From: Owenweeksia hongkongensis DSM 17368
Lineage (GTDB): Bacteria; Bacteroidota; Bacteroidia; Flavobacteriales; Schleiferiaceae
Reading direction: 5' to 3'
Length of the DNA stretch: 64,000 bases
Assembly (NCBI GenBank): GCA_945907425.1
Contig: CAMDTE010000001.1
Coordinates: 1 to 64,000, forward strand
The notes beneath the pieces were generated by a model. It made no database searches. It saw only the letters and a program-made list of their open reading frames with translations, and had not been told where the DNA came from. The translations under genes and the position numbers were made by a program. Below are positions 1 to 9,243 of this stretch, piece after piece; position 1 is the stretch's first letter; every line of letters starts with the position of its first letter.

Positions 1-146
1 CGACATCTTACGGTTCTTATAGCGGCGCTGTCCCCAACGAAAAAATCACATGGGGAAAATTGGATGCCAATACCCCAAAATTTATTGTCGAATCTGATGC
101 TACAATCGTTACTCCTCTTATATTCGCTTGGATTTTGGGTTGGTAA
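1..146 (+). CDS. 3' end of an unidentified gene (partial)
   Basis: An open frame enters from the left edge (first complete codon at position 3) and stops with TAA at 144-146, giving 47 C-terminal residues. The tail is rich in Thr, Ser and Gly and ends in an aromatic, hydrophobic stretch (PLIFAWILGW). I do not recognise the family. It lies 18 bases upstream of the small acidic-protein gene on the same strand, so the two may be co-transcribed. The call rests on frame continuity and spacing only. Confidence 0.45.
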   Translation, partial: TSYGSYSGAVPNEKITWGKLDANTPKFIVESDATIVTPLIFAWILGW

Positions 147-164
147 AAAACCCTTCTTCGAGCA

Positions 165-515
165 ATGGAAAAGAAGCGAGTAATCATAGACTACAACAAC
201 ATCACGCCAGATTTGCTGGCGTTACTATTGGACAAATACCCGGAAGGATTTGATCCTGCGGTAATGATTACCTACAATAATTCCAAAGGGGAATTGGTGC
301 GAGCGGTTCCCTTGGAAACCCACGATACGAAATACCTTTTCAAAATCAGCGTGGAGTTGCAAAACCGTGTCGATCGTTATCTAGGTGATTTAGATGCGCT
401 AGCCGCCACTACACCAACAGAAGCTTTAGTGGGGGAAGACGATGAATCTTCAGAAGAAGAGGCGGTGGAGGGCGACATGGCTTCGGCGGAGAACGACGCA
501 GACGAAGAAGAATAA
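165..515 (+). CDS. small conserved-looking protein with acidic C-terminal tail
   Basis: This 116-residue protein has a compact N-terminal part (about residues 1-80, starting MEKKRVIIDY) that looks like a small folded domain. The last 35 or so residues are almost entirely Glu, Asp, Ala and Ser and are probably disordered. It has no signal peptide, membrane segment or catalytic motif that I recognise. Its last 139 bases are antisense to the end of dprA, so the acidic Glu/Asp codons read as a Ser/Ala-rich tail in dprA. The folded half does not overlap dprA, and ATG follows the preceding stop by 18 bases. Function unknown. Confidence 0.6.
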   Translation: MEKKRVIIDYNNITPDLLALLLDKYPEGFDPAVMITYNNSKGELVRAVPLETHDTKYLFKISVELQNRVDRYLGDLDALAATTPTEALVGEDDESSEEEAVEGDMASAENDADEEE

Positions 516-1648
516 ATATCAAGTTCCGCATTGTACTTTACTTGCCCTTGTGTCTCCAAATAGCGGAGGGAGTGGTTTATTTGGCTTTTTGCCCATCCCG
601 GACAAAGCCGATGCACATATTCTCGTTTGAAGGAAAGGGGGCCTGCGCGCTTGCGTTTCGCTTCCATCGTTTTTAGCGCCTCCAAAATGGCTAGAGCGCA
701 TCCATTGGGGGCCGTGGCCAAAACGGATTCGGGTGTGGCGCCATTCCATTGCATATCCTCTAGGAACTGGGCTGGCCGAAAAGCCATTTGGCTCTTTTCT
801 GAAGTAAGCAATGCCAAACATCCCTCACTCATGGCATCATCGATACGCCCAGGAACTGCATACACCGGTTTGTTGTAGTCCATAGCCATTCGGGCGGTAA
901 TTAAAGTGCCGCTATGACACCCTGCTTCGGGTATAAAAACAGCATCTCCCAACGCCGCTATCAATCGATTGCGCTGCGGGAATCGTCCTGACTCCGGATC
1001 CACTCCCCATGGCAATTCCGATACCCAACAACCCCCTTCCTGAAGGATAGAATCAGCCAACCGATAGTGGGCTTGAGGTTGTATTGTATGCAGGCCGTGC
1101 GCTAAGACGGCTACCGTCGGCAATCCCCAACGGAGCGCGGCGCGGTGCGCCGCGCTATCGATACCAAAAGCCAATCCGGAAACCAGGGTCGGTTGAGCAG
1201 GCGCAAGCGCTTCCACCCATAAATCCGTGACAGCCATTCCATACGCTGTGGGTTTGCGGGTTCCTACCACGGCTAAGGAGCGGGCGGAGTGAAGACAGGT
1301 GGCATCTCCCTTTACATACAGCACCAGAGGACCATCGGGCATTCGGTCTCGACGGATCCGTATCGGAAAGGAAGAATCCTCGTGCCAAATCACTTGAATG
1401 CAATGGCGTTCCGCCATGGTCAAAGCCAAGTCCGCTTTGTGCAAAAGTTCCGACCATCCTTTCAAAGGTATGCGGACCATAGAATGGGTACGTCCGGCAG
1501 CCAATACGGCAGCGGAAAGTGGAAGAGAATGCAAAGAGGGCAAATCATCGTGTATCGACTGGGCCAAACGCTGCATAGAAATAGGGCCCAGTCCCTCTAG
1601 GAAAGAAAGGGCCACTGCCCATCGTATGTGTTCGTTGTAGGAATTCAT
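377..1648 (-). CDS. dprA: DNA-processing protein DprA
   Basis: DprA loads RecA onto incoming single-stranded DNA during natural transformation. The extended Rossmann core is clear: GTR at 129-131, SGLAFGID at 157-164, PQRNRLIA at 224-231, HSGTLITA at about 245-252 and PGRIDD at 266-271. A winged-helix-like DprA C-terminal domain follows at about residues 315-375. The protein has 423 residues, about 45 more than I expect for the family. The surplus (378-423) is a low-complexity Ser/Ala tail lying wholly antisense to the acidic protein gene, so the C-terminus has run into the convergent gene. A 56-base gap separates its start from the SDR stop upstream, so the two could be co-transcribed. Confidence 0.93.
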   Translation of the reverse strand: MNSYNEHIRWAVALSFLEGLGPISMQRLAQSIHDDLPSLHSLPLSAAVLAAGRTHSMVRIPLKGWSELLHKADLALTMAERHCIQVIWHEDSSFPIRIRRDRMPDGPLVLYVKGDATCLHSARSLAVVGTRKPTAYGMAVTDLWVEALAPAQPTLVSGLAFGIDSAAHRAALRWGLPTVAVLAHGLHTIQPQAHYRLADSILQEGGCWVSELPWGVDPESGRFPQRNRLIAALGDAVFIPEAGCHSGTLITARMAMDYNKPVYAVPGRIDDAMSEGCLALLTSEKSQMAFRPAQFLEDMQWNGATPESVLATAPNGCALAILEALKTMEAKRKRAGPLSFKREYVHRLCPGWAKSQINHSLRYLETQGQVKYNAELDIYSSSSASFSAEAMSPSTASSSEDSSSSPTKASVGVVAASASKSPR

Positions 1649-1704
1649 GCCGACAATTTCGCTCCGGCGAGGCGCGGTAATCGGTAGAAAACGAATACAA
1701 ATGT

Positions 1705-2454
1705 TTACCGCACGCGGGTCACATCTCGGGCGCTCGCTTGGGCCGTGGGTAAAATGAGGACCTCGGCAATGTTGACATGCTCAGGCGCTTTGACCATCCA
1801 CAAAAGAGTTTGTGCAATGTCTTCCGCCGTCAAGGGTTTCATTCCTTCGTACACCGCTTGGGCTTTGCGTTCATCCCCCAAGAATCGCACTCTGGAAAAT
1901 TCTGTGTCTACCATTCCTGGAGCAATAGACGCCACTTTGATGCCGTGAGGAGCGAGATCGATTCGCATGGAACGGGTCAAAGAATCCACTGCAGCCTTGG
2001 TGGCAGAATACACATTTCCTCCAGGATACTCCTGCCTGGCCGCCACAGAAGTGACATGAATGATGTGTCCCTTTTTGGCCTGTATCATTTCTTGGGCCAC
2101 CGTGTGTGATGCGTACAGTATTCCTTTGATATTGGTATCGATCATGTCTTCCCAAAAATCCACATCTCCTTCGTGAAAAGGTTCCATCCCCAAGGCTAGT
2201 CCCGCATTATTGATCAAAACATCTACGGGGCCAATCGCCTTGAATGCATTTTCAACGGCCGTTCGTTTGCGCATGTCCAAGACCATCGGAACAATGACCC
2301 CCGGCTCAAAGCATCTACCCAATTCCGCCATGTCCAGTCGTCTTCTACCCGTAGCAAATACTTGATAACCTTCTTCTGCAAACAGTAGTGCAGTGGCTTT
2401 TCCAATCCCCGACGATGCGCCTGTAATGAGAATTTTTCCTACGTAAGAATCCAT
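1705..2454 (-). CDS. SDR-family NAD(P)-dependent oxidoreductase
   Basis: This is a classical 249-residue short-chain dehydrogenase/reductase. The cofactor motif TGxxxGIG is at 11-18, NNAG at 82-85, the catalytic Ser at 136 and the YxxxK pair at Tyr149 and Lys153, so the catalytic site is complete. ARG/GRR after the second strand (about 36-39) suggests NADP preference. Overall it resembles the YdfG type that acts on 3-hydroxy acids or serine, but the substrate cannot be read from sequence. It lies directly upstream of dprA on the same strand and is divergent from the TonB receptor gene, with 67 bases between the starts. Confidence 0.85.
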   Translation of the reverse strand: MDSYVGKILITGASSGIGKATALLFAEEGYQVFATGRRRLDMAELGRCFEPGVIVPMVLDMRKRTAVENAFKAIGPVDVLINNAGLALGMEPFHEGDVDFWEDMIDTNIKGILYASHTVAQEMIQAKKGHIIHVTSVAARQEYPGGNVYSATKAAVDSLTRSMRIDLAPHGIKVASIAPGMVDTEFSRVRFLGDERKAQAVYEGMKPLTAEDIAQTLLWMVKAPEHVNIAEVLILPTAQASARDVTRVR

Positions 2455-2521
2455 TTTTTTTCCTTTTTAAGTACCTTGTTCGTATGAAGGCAACGCTTTT
2501 AACAGGACAATGTACTGACCT

Positions 2522-4642
2522 ATGATGAAATATTCCCCTCAAGAATCGTTTAATTCACCTAATATGGGCTGGTCGAGAGCCCTTTTCGTGTTTTTGCTGT
2601 GCTGTAATTCAGGGCTTTGGGCGCAAAAAGATACCGTTCGCCTCCAAACCATTGTGGTGTCCGCTGGCCGTTACGCGCAAAGAATGGAGCAAACCACCGT
2701 GAGCATTGATGTTTTGTCTCCTTCGATCCTGAAAAACAAACCTTTACTAAAAATTGAAGACGCGCTTATCCAAGTTCCCGGAGTGACTATTCAAGATGGG
2801 CAGGCCAATATTCGAAGCGGCTCGGGATGGAGTTACGGTGTGGGAAGTCGTGTCCAAGTGCTTTTGGATGGCCTTCCGCTGTTGAGTCCAGATGCGGCTA
2901 CGGCCTCTTGGAGTCTCATTCCTGTAGAAGCCATGAGCCAAGTTGAGGTGGTGAAGGGTGCTGCTAGCGCACTCTATGGTAGCGCCGCACTCAATGGAGT
3001 AATGAACATCCGCACCCTTGAACCGGGATCGGAATGGGTTGTTCGTGCGTCTGTTCAAAGTACAGTGTATGATCAACCGGAACGGCGGTCGTTGCGGTGG
3101 TGGGAGGGCACCGGTCCGCGCACACAGGGAACGATGCGGTTCGCCATCGGGAAAAAAATAAAGAAGGTTGGGTTTTTGATTCACGGACAAGGATTGTGGG
3201 ACGAGGGGTATCAATACGCGGTAACAGAAAAAAGTGCTCGATTCAATGCCAAGGTGGATTACGAGCCCATCAAGGGACTACATATAGGAACACAAGCCTC
3301 TGTACGGGGACTAAAAGGAGCTACCAGTCTTTTGTGGAGCGATTTTCGGACGGGCTATATCCCGTTGGACAGTACAGCAACCAATCAAGGCATCTACCAG
3401 TTGACCGTCAGTCCGTATATAATATACAGAAAAGGACGCTCAGTACACTCCCTGCGAACGCGGTTTATGGCACACAACAATCATTTGACGGCAGGGCTAG
3501 AAGATTATTCCAACGCAGCGCGCACGGGCTATAGTGAGTATACTTTTCATCATTATGGCACCAAAGGACTCCATTATACCGTGGGCGTTTCCGGAACAAG
3601 AAGCATCAGTTTGAACAGTGTGCTTTTTGGGGGGCCACACACCGCCGCATCGAACAGTGTTTTTGGGCAATGGGACAAGATGCTGGGCGCATGGAATTTT
3701 TCATTGGGCGCACGTGTAGAAAACTATGTTTTGGACACTTCCTCCGCTACAGGTCCTGTCTTTCGGGCAGGGGTCAACCGGAAAATAGCCAAAGGTCTGC
3801 ATGTGCGTTCATCCGCTGGGCAGGGCTTTCGTTATCCCACCATCGCTGAAGCCTACACTGTTGCCCAAGCGGGCCCTGTAAAAGTTTTCCCAAATCCGCT
3901 GGCAAGAGCAGAACGGGGGTATACGGCAGAGATAGGAATCAAGCAAATGCTACAATCCGGTAGAGCCAGTGGGTATTTGGATTTGGCTTTGTTTACTAAT
4001 CACTACGATGATATGCTGGAATTTACTTTTGGACAATGGACACCCGCTCCCATTCCTACCTTGGCAAATTTCGGTTTCAAAAGTATCAATGTAGGGCCTG
4101 CTCAAATGACAGGAATAGAATTGACCGCATCCGGTCGATACGATGCTACGGAAGCCATCGCGCTTCAAGGGATGTTAGGGTACACCTATACGCATCCCGT
4201 CGCTTTAAAGCCCGATTCAGCCTATATGATAGATGCCGCAGGAACACCCGTGAGTTATGCTTCCACATCGATGAATACAGAAAATAATTATTTAAAATAC
4301 CGCTACAGGCACGTGGCCAAAGCAGACGTAGAGATATTATACAACCAATGGTCCGCGGGGACCTCCGTTCGTTTCAACAACCGGATGGACAATATGGATG
4401 AACTTTTTGTCAGCGCTTTATTCAATACGCTGGTTCCGGGGGTTCGAGACGCCTACGAATATTTTTTACCCCATTACGATTTATTGATCGATGCACGATT
4501 GAAATACCAATCGAACAAAGACCTGTCTTTCACTTTTCAAGTGAACAATCTGCTCAATCAACTGATTATGCCTCGACCTGCTGCCCTGAATGCGCCGCGC
4601 ACATGGGGAGTGCAAATCACTTACGCTCTCGACGGCCGATAA
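2522..4642 (+). CDS. TonB-dependent outer-membrane receptor
   Basis: This 706-residue receptor has a signal peptide ending near GLWAQ (about residue 35), a plug domain with the typical RVQVLLDGLP and VEVVKGAASALYGS segments (about 110-160), and a long C-terminal beta-barrel whose last strand starts near WGVQITYAL. It has no N-terminal carboxypeptidase-like domain, so it resembles BtuB/FepA-type importers more than SusC. The substrate is not evident; vitamin, siderophore or metal are all possible. An alternative start at 2564 (MGWSRALFVF) gives a more ordinary signal peptide with no 14-residue leader. Transcribed divergently from the SDR. Confidence 0.9.
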   Translation: MMKYSPQESFNSPNMGWSRALFVFLLCCNSGLWAQKDTVRLQTIVVSAGRYAQRMEQTTVSIDVLSPSILKNKPLLKIEDALIQVPGVTIQDGQANIRSGSGWSYGVGSRVQVLLDGLPLLSPDAATASWSLIPVEAMSQVEVVKGAASALYGSAALNGVMNIRTLEPGSEWVVRASVQSTVYDQPERRSLRWWEGTGPRTQGTMRFAIGKKIKKVGFLIHGQGLWDEGYQYAVTEKSARFNAKVDYEPIKGLHIGTQASVRGLKGATSLLWSDFRTGYIPLDSTATNQGIYQLTVSPYIIYRKGRSVHSLRTRFMAHNNHLTAGLEDYSNAARTGYSEYTFHHYGTKGLHYTVGVSGTRSISLNSVLFGGPHTAASNSVFGQWDKMLGAWNFSLGARVENYVLDTSSATGPVFRAGVNRKIAKGLHVRSSAGQGFRYPTIAEAYTVAQAGPVKVFPNPLARAERGYTAEIGIKQMLQSGRASGYLDLALFTNHYDDMLEFTFGQWTPAPIPTLANFGFKSINVGPAQMTGIELTASGRYDATEAIALQGMLGYTYTHPVALKPDSAYMIDAAGTPVSYASTSMNTENNYLKYRYRHVAKADVEILYNQWSAGTSVRFNNRMDNMDELFVSALFNTLVPGVRDAYEYFLPHYDLLIDARLKYQSNKDLSFTFQVNNLLNQLIMPRPAALNAPRTWGVQITYALDGR

Positions 4643-4654
4643 CGAAAGGGTTCC

Positions 4655-4687
4655 TTTTGTGGGGTGTTTTAAGTTGCACTATATTTG
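4655..4687 (+). promoter_or_regulatory. Bacteroidota-type promoter of tRNA-Ala
   Basis: TTTTG at 4655-4659 and TATATTTG (TAnnTTTG) at 4680-4687 are separated by 20 bases. This matches the -33/-7 arrangement of the major Bacteroidota sigma factor. The predicted start lies a few bases before the tRNA at 4697. Confidence 0.75.
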
Positions 4688-4694
4688 CCATCCC

Positions 4695-4770
<76 letters not shown>

Positions 4771-4778
4771 CAAAAAAA

Positions 4779-4812
4779 CAAAACCCCTCCCTTTGGAAGG
4801 GGTTTTGTTTTT
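4779..4812. terminator. intrinsic terminator, probably bidirectional
   Basis: CAAAACCCCT (4779-4788) pairs with AGGGGTTTTG (4798-4807), followed by a T run on the + strand and preceded by an A run. It serves the tRNA on + and could also end the convergent PKD/T9SS gene, which stops at 4811. Confidence 0.85.
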
Positions 4813-6916
4813 ACAAGGACTTGATGGCTTTTCTAACAACCATCTCTCCCTCTGGTGTTTGCAAGAAAACCAAGTACAGTCCCGCAGGCAGAAATCGCAT
4901 ATCCAAGGTTCCGTCTGACTCTACGGGGATTTGAATCACTGCTCCAAAAGGATCCATCACCCGTACATCTCTCCTGTTTTCAGAGGATATTCCGACCCAT
5001 TTCGTGAACGATTGCACAGGGTTTGGAGACAAAAAACTCGCCCTGAATTCTCCTTCGAGAAGGCCAATGCCCGCAATGATCACCTGCTGCGTTGAAGAAT
5101 CAGATGCGCAAGCATTCATGGTTTTTAGTGTTACGGTATAGACTCCATTGGCGGCATACACATGAGATGCCCAGGCAACGGTCGTTCCCAGGGTTCCTCC
5201 GTCACCAAATTTCCAAAAAGAGGAATCGACGGGGGAAGAGGGTCCTGTAAATTGGACGGAGTCTATATACTGCGCATAGGTGAATTGGCTATTCACTCCA
5301 GCACAAACTACTGCCGATATACATAAGGTATCGGATGAGCAAGAGGAGAAAACCCGAGCACAAACCGTGTAGTTCCCTGGGATCAAATAGGTATGAGAGA
5401 CGATGGCATTTGTATCGGAAACGGTCGATCCATCTCCAAAACTCCAGAAGGTTGAATCGCCCTGGAGGCTGCTATTCAAAAACGTAGCGGTTAAATTTTG
5501 TCCTCCTATTTGGGCAATGGAGGCAATAGGTGAAACGCATGGTGTTAAGTCGACTCGCTGTGCATAGGGCCGAATCGTTCCGGAACGGTTTTCCGACCAG
5601 GTGGCTATCACCGCATTGTTGACAATGTTTCCTAAATCAAAGCGCCATTTAATTCCCGTGCTATTTGTCCCAACCGGCAGCGTTTGCGTTGGAAATAAAA
5701 AGTTCCCTAGCGTGTCCAGCCCCACCAGCAGCAAGGGTTTTGAGAATACACCGTTGGAATTCCCATCCGAGATGAGAAAATGAGGTTGATTATTCAAGAG
5801 TCTCAACGCACCATAAGGAGCCCTGTCAGCAGAACCCACCGCAAAAACAACCTTAGCATTGGCGCCCAGCAATTTTGCGCCTGTTTTCTTATGGTATTGT
5901 TGGACATAGGTTCCCTGGTTCGATTGACTGCTCGAAGTCCACTCTGCCACCGCCCAAACCCCTCGACCATCCGTCTCAATTGCAATGTTCGTTGCCCGTT
6001 CCAGTTGTGTTGATTGTGTGGCAAAATCTACTCCCGAAGTGGTCCAAGGCAGCGTTCCGTTGGGATTGATTCGCTGCAAATAGCTTTGAATATTCATTCC
6101 TGCGGCCCCTGAAAAACCAAAATACACGGTGTCCGCATCGGCAAGAAAATCATACCGGGTAAAAGTAGAGGTGTAGACCCCATTGGTCAGCGCCACGGCG
6201 CTTGGCCAGATTGCCAATCCGGCAGTGTTGAATTTTTGTGCGAAAGGCAATCCAGAAGGAGAAAAGCCGGTCCGGTCATGGTACAGTAACATGAATTTCC
6301 CAGAAGCTAACTCTACCAATTCTCCAATGTTTGTTTTGTGTCCAGTAACGGTAGGATTTATGACGATGGGATTGCTCCACGCGGGGACCCCTGCGATAGA
6401 AAGTTTTTGCAATTGACCTATCAATGCGGGTAAATACCCAACCACGGTTTCTCCCGAACTCAAGGGCAACAATTTAACATCATACCCCGTTCCTAAATTG
6501 ACTCCAGAGGTGCCAAACAACTGTAAGCCTGCCGGAGAAATCTTGTGAACCATGGCCGGAGTATTCCCGCCGGTCCCTGTAAAGCCAAGGAGGACGTTAT
6601 TCCAAGCATCCACCGCCATATCCCACGTCACGGTATAGGTGGACATGGGCACGGTCCCGTTGACAAGCAGTCCATTGGTCCCCAATTGCGGGACACCGTT
6701 TTGATCTAACAATTGAACCCGCATTTCATAATTCTGTGGGCTAGAAACGGGATTCCAAAAAGCAACCCAAGTTCGTCCATCGGGCGTGGTCATGCTTTTC
6801 ACATCTTCTGTAGGGCACCCGGCTACCAATGTATTCAGCGTTGTGTTGGAGGTCCACTGTGCAGACAACGAAAGCCCCATCGTCATCGTTAAAAAAACTA
6901 AGAAATATTTTTTCAT
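4811..6916 (-). CDS. secreted PKD-repeat protein with T9SS sorting domain
   Basis: This 701-residue protein starts with a signal peptide (MKKYFLVFLTMTMGLSLSAQ). The first 450 or so residues look like an extracellular beta-propeller-type region. Two PKD domains follow, each with the FWxFGDG...SHxY...G.Y.V signature, at about 485-530 and 560-610. The last 80 residues form a type A T9SS sorting domain: a SPNPV start, a Gly/Leu-Pro-AGLY segment and a basic end. It is predicted to cross the outer membrane by T9SS and end up on the surface or released. The upstream region has TACCTTTA at 6940-6947, a near-consensus -7 box. No catalytic function is visible. Confidence 0.88.
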   Translation of the reverse strand: MKKYFLVFLTMTMGLSLSAQWTSNTTLNTLVAGCPTEDVKSMTTPDGRTWVAFWNPVSSPQNYEMRVQLLDQNGVPQLGTNGLLVNGTVPMSTYTVTWDMAVDAWNNVLLGFTGTGGNTPAMVHKISPAGLQLFGTSGVNLGTGYDVKLLPLSSGETVVGYLPALIGQLQKLSIAGVPAWSNPIVINPTVTGHKTNIGELVELASGKFMLLYHDRTGFSPSGLPFAQKFNTAGLAIWPSAVALTNGVYTSTFTRYDFLADADTVYFGFSGAAGMNIQSYLQRINPNGTLPWTTSGVDFATQSTQLERATNIAIETDGRGVWAVAEWTSSSQSNQGTYVQQYHKKTGAKLLGANAKVVFAVGSADRAPYGALRLLNNQPHFLISDGNSNGVFSKPLLLVGLDTLGNFLFPTQTLPVGTNSTGIKWRFDLGNIVNNAVIATWSENRSGTIRPYAQRVDLTPCVSPIASIAQIGGQNLTATFLNSSLQGDSTFWSFGDGSTVSDTNAIVSHTYLIPGNYTVCARVFSSCSSDTLCISAVVCAGVNSQFTYAQYIDSVQFTGPSSPVDSSFWKFGDGGTLGTTVAWASHVYAANGVYTVTLKTMNACASDSSTQQVIIAGIGLLEGEFRASFLSPNPVQSFTKWVGISSENRRDVRVMDPFGAVIQIPVESDGTLDMRFLPAGLYLVFLQTPEGEMVVRKAIKSL

Positions 6917-6986
6917 AATATGACTATTCTATGTCGAGATAAAGGTAACCATCAAGCCCCCGGATTGATCAATAGAAGCACCTAAC

Positions 6987-7112
6987 TAGTCATTAGTAAT
7001 TAGTAATTAGTCACTAGTAATTAGTAACTACCCAACTATTAACTATTGACTAATGACTATTAACTATTGACTAATGACTATTAACTATTAACTACCCAAC
7101 TATAAACTATTA
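6987..7112. repeat. heptamer repeat array A
   Basis: The period is 7 bases. Six TAGTNNN units (6987-7028) are followed by the eight-base TACCCAAC, then eight units such as TATTAAC, TATTGAC and TAATGAC (7037-7092), a second TACCCAAC (7093-7100), and two more units. The first half is TAGT-like and the second half ACTA-like, so the array is an overall imperfect inverted repeat. It fills the gap between the PKD gene and the FG-GAP gene and supplies that gene's last codons. Confidence 0.9.
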
Positions 7113-7801
7113 ATCCCCTCCACTTCTCTCGGTAAAATCGAATCCGGTACCCAGGGTATGTCTTGGAGGTGAAACTGTGCTTTATGGCCACGAGGAAAAA
7201 TGATTTTGAATCGCTGCTTCGCGTAGACAGCTCGGTGAATCCATTTTTGACCTTGCGGGCCCATCACTACCACGCTGTCAAACGCAGGAAACGCCCTGGA
7301 TTTCATGGATCCAATGGCCATGTGCGCCACCGGATATTCTGCACTCGTTAGGAATATTGCGGGAACGCCTTTCCGGTATCGTCTGTAAAATCGAACTTCT
7401 GAGCCCGTCATGGGATGTCCCAGGATGTCTACGGGCCCTACTGCCAACCATAAACGGTCGGGAAAGTGTGCGGTTGCTTGATTTTCAAAGGCGCGCACGA
7501 CTCCTTTTGAATCCCTCGCGATAACGTCTAAATCACCGTCTTGATCGGCATCAAAAACCTTCCAGAAAACGGGTACAGAAAAGGGGATAAGGGAATCCGG
7601 TGAGCCGTCCAAATCAAAATCAGGCCAGGGCGATGAGGTAGAGTCCCAAGGCGGAATGCGGAGCGAATCTGCGCTCCAGGGCATTTCTTTTCGAAAAGAA
7701 AAAAGGGGACGAGGTTTTTGTACAACAATCCACAGTATGGCTCCTGCTACGCACAACAAACCCCATCTGGCCGAGCGGGACCACCCAAAATCAATGCCCA
7801 C
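7100..7801 (-). CDS. membrane-anchored FG-GAP/UnbV-like protein
   Basis: This 233-residue protein has one N-terminal hydrophobic helix (about 13-27), then two Asp-rich calcium-loop motifs of the FG-GAP/VCBS type (DFDLDGSPD at about 61-69 and DADQDGDLD at about 83-91). A C-terminal part with a GSEVRFYRR segment recalls the ASPIC/UnbV domain of CRTAC1-like proteins. Only about one propeller blade is present, far less than a full family member. The last three codons and the TAG stop come from repeat array A, so truncation is possible. Its start overlaps the end of the MFS gene by 11 bases, as in an operon. Function unknown. Confidence 0.65.
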   Translation of the reverse strand: MGIDFGWSRSARWGLLCVAGAILWIVVQKPRPLFSFRKEMPWSADSLRIPPWDSTSSPWPDFDLDGSPDSLIPFSVPVFWKVFDADQDGDLDVIARDSKGVVRAFENQATAHFPDRLWLAVGPVDILGHPMTGSEVRFYRRYRKGVPAIFLTSAEYPVAHMAIGSMKSRAFPAFDSVVVMGPQGQKWIHRAVYAKQRFKIIFPRGHKAQFHLQDIPWVPDSILPREVEGINSL

Positions 7802-9209
7802 TGGAAGATTCTACATTTTCCAAATCAAACCCTCGATTTTTTAATTCTGTAGACACGCGGACAGCGTAAAAGGCCAAGTAAGCAAAACAGGCGACCCCTA
7901 CGATGTACGATCCTCGAATCCCAAGAAGGTCTGGGCTGGCAAGAAATCCTTGAAGCAAGCTGATGACTCCGCCTCCCATAATCATCATAATCAATGCACT
8001 GGAAGCCTCGGCCGTACGTCTACCCAACCCTGTAATGGTTAAGGTGAAAATGCAGGGCCACAGGGTGGATGCAAAGAGACCCACACTCAAAAAGGCATAA
8101 ATGGCCAAGGGCCCATCGGCTGTCATCCCTAGTACAATGGCAATTATTCCCGCTACCGCATAGTACAGCAATTGTTTAGCAGGGTTTCCTTTGGAAATCC
8201 AATCCAATAGGGTTAAAAAAGCAATGGCAATAGAGAAGGGGAGAAATCCTATCACATCATGACCGGCCGCTGTGTTGACTACCAAAAAAACAACAAAAGC
8301 CGCCGCAGGCAATACGATCCGCATCGCTTGCCGCGCCAACCCCGTCAAGCCCATGGCCCCTGAGGCTGCTGTCCATCTTCCGATCATCAAGGATGCCCAA
8401 TAAAGAGAAATGTAGGGGGCAATGTCCTGGATGGCAATGCCGTGAAAAGACTCCAAGTAAGCGGGCAAATTGCTTTGCGTGGAAACTTCCACCCCAACAT
8501 ACAAGAAAATTGCCAGCATACCCATCCACACTTGCGGCATGGCCAGTGTACTTCCTTCCGATTTTTTTTCGATCGCTTGAAGCGCTGATTCTTCTTCCGG
8601 CCCGCCAAAATCTGACTTCCAAAAAATAGCGGCAAACAAAATAAACAAGGCTCCCAAGAGGATGTAGGGCTCCTTAATGGCGGCAATGTCTAACTCTGTT
8701 GAGGGATTCGTTCCCCATCCAAAAATGGCAAAACTGACTACCAAAGGGCCTAATGTGGTCCCTAAGTTGTTGATTCCGCCAGCCATGCTCAAGCGCTGAG
8801 ATCCTGTTTCTTTGGACCCCAAATGGATGGCCAAAGGGTTCGCGATGGTCTGTTGAAGGGAAAATCCAAGCCCTACCACCAAAAGTCCCAGCAACAAGAG
8901 AGAGAAGGAAGCCGTATCCGCTGCAGGAATGAAAAGCAAAGTACCTAAGGCACTAATGAACAAACCCAAGCCCAAGGATTTGCCGTAGCCGAGCTGCTGC
9001 ACAACATCCCGTTGCAAAAGCTTTGAAATAAGCATGTACAATAATGCTCCCACCGTATAGGCCACATAAAAAATGAACTCGATCATTTGGCCCTGCCACT
9101 GCTCTAAATCCAATTTTTTCTGAAAAACAGGAATGAGAATACTATTACTGGCCGCTACAAAGCCCCAGAAAAAGAAGACGGACACTAAAATGGCAAATGA
9201 TTTTTTCAT
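7791..9209 (-). CDS. FucP-like sugar:H+ symporter (MFS)
   Basis: This 472-residue inner-membrane transporter has about 12 hydrophobic helices and the FHS-family look: an N-terminal FFFWGFVAASN segment and GGINNLGTTLGPL in the middle. Relatives import L-fucose, glucose/galactose or N-acetylglucosamine with protons. The start at 9209 (MKKSFAILVS) was chosen because the frame upstream to 9365 has no membrane character and overlaps nfeD. It lies 34 bases after nfeD on the same strand. A nearby GH92 mannosidase and surface proteins make glycan use plausible, but the substrate is inferred. Confidence 0.85.
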   Translation of the reverse strand: MKKSFAILVSVFFFWGFVAASNSILIPVFQKKLDLEQWQGQMIEFIFYVAYTVGALLYMLISKLLQRDVVQQLGYGKSLGLGLFISALGTLLFIPAADTASFSLLLLGLLVVGLGFSLQQTIANPLAIHLGSKETGSQRLSMAGGINNLGTTLGPLVVSFAIFGWGTNPSTELDIAAIKEPYILLGALFILFAAIFWKSDFGGPEEESALQAIEKKSEGSTLAMPQVWMGMLAIFLYVGVEVSTQSNLPAYLESFHGIAIQDIAPYISLYWASLMIGRWTAASGAMGLTGLARQAMRIVLPAAAFVVFLVVNTAAGHDVIGFLPFSIAIAFLTLLDWISKGNPAKQLLYYAVAGIIAIVLGMTADGPLAIYAFLSVGLFASTLWPCIFTLTITGLGRRTAEASSALIMMIMGGGVISLLQGFLASPDLLGIRGSYIVGVACFAYLAFYAVRVSTELKNRGFDLENVESSSGH

Positions 9210-9243
9210 GGGGGGAAGATAAAAAAAAGCCCCCACCTTCTGG

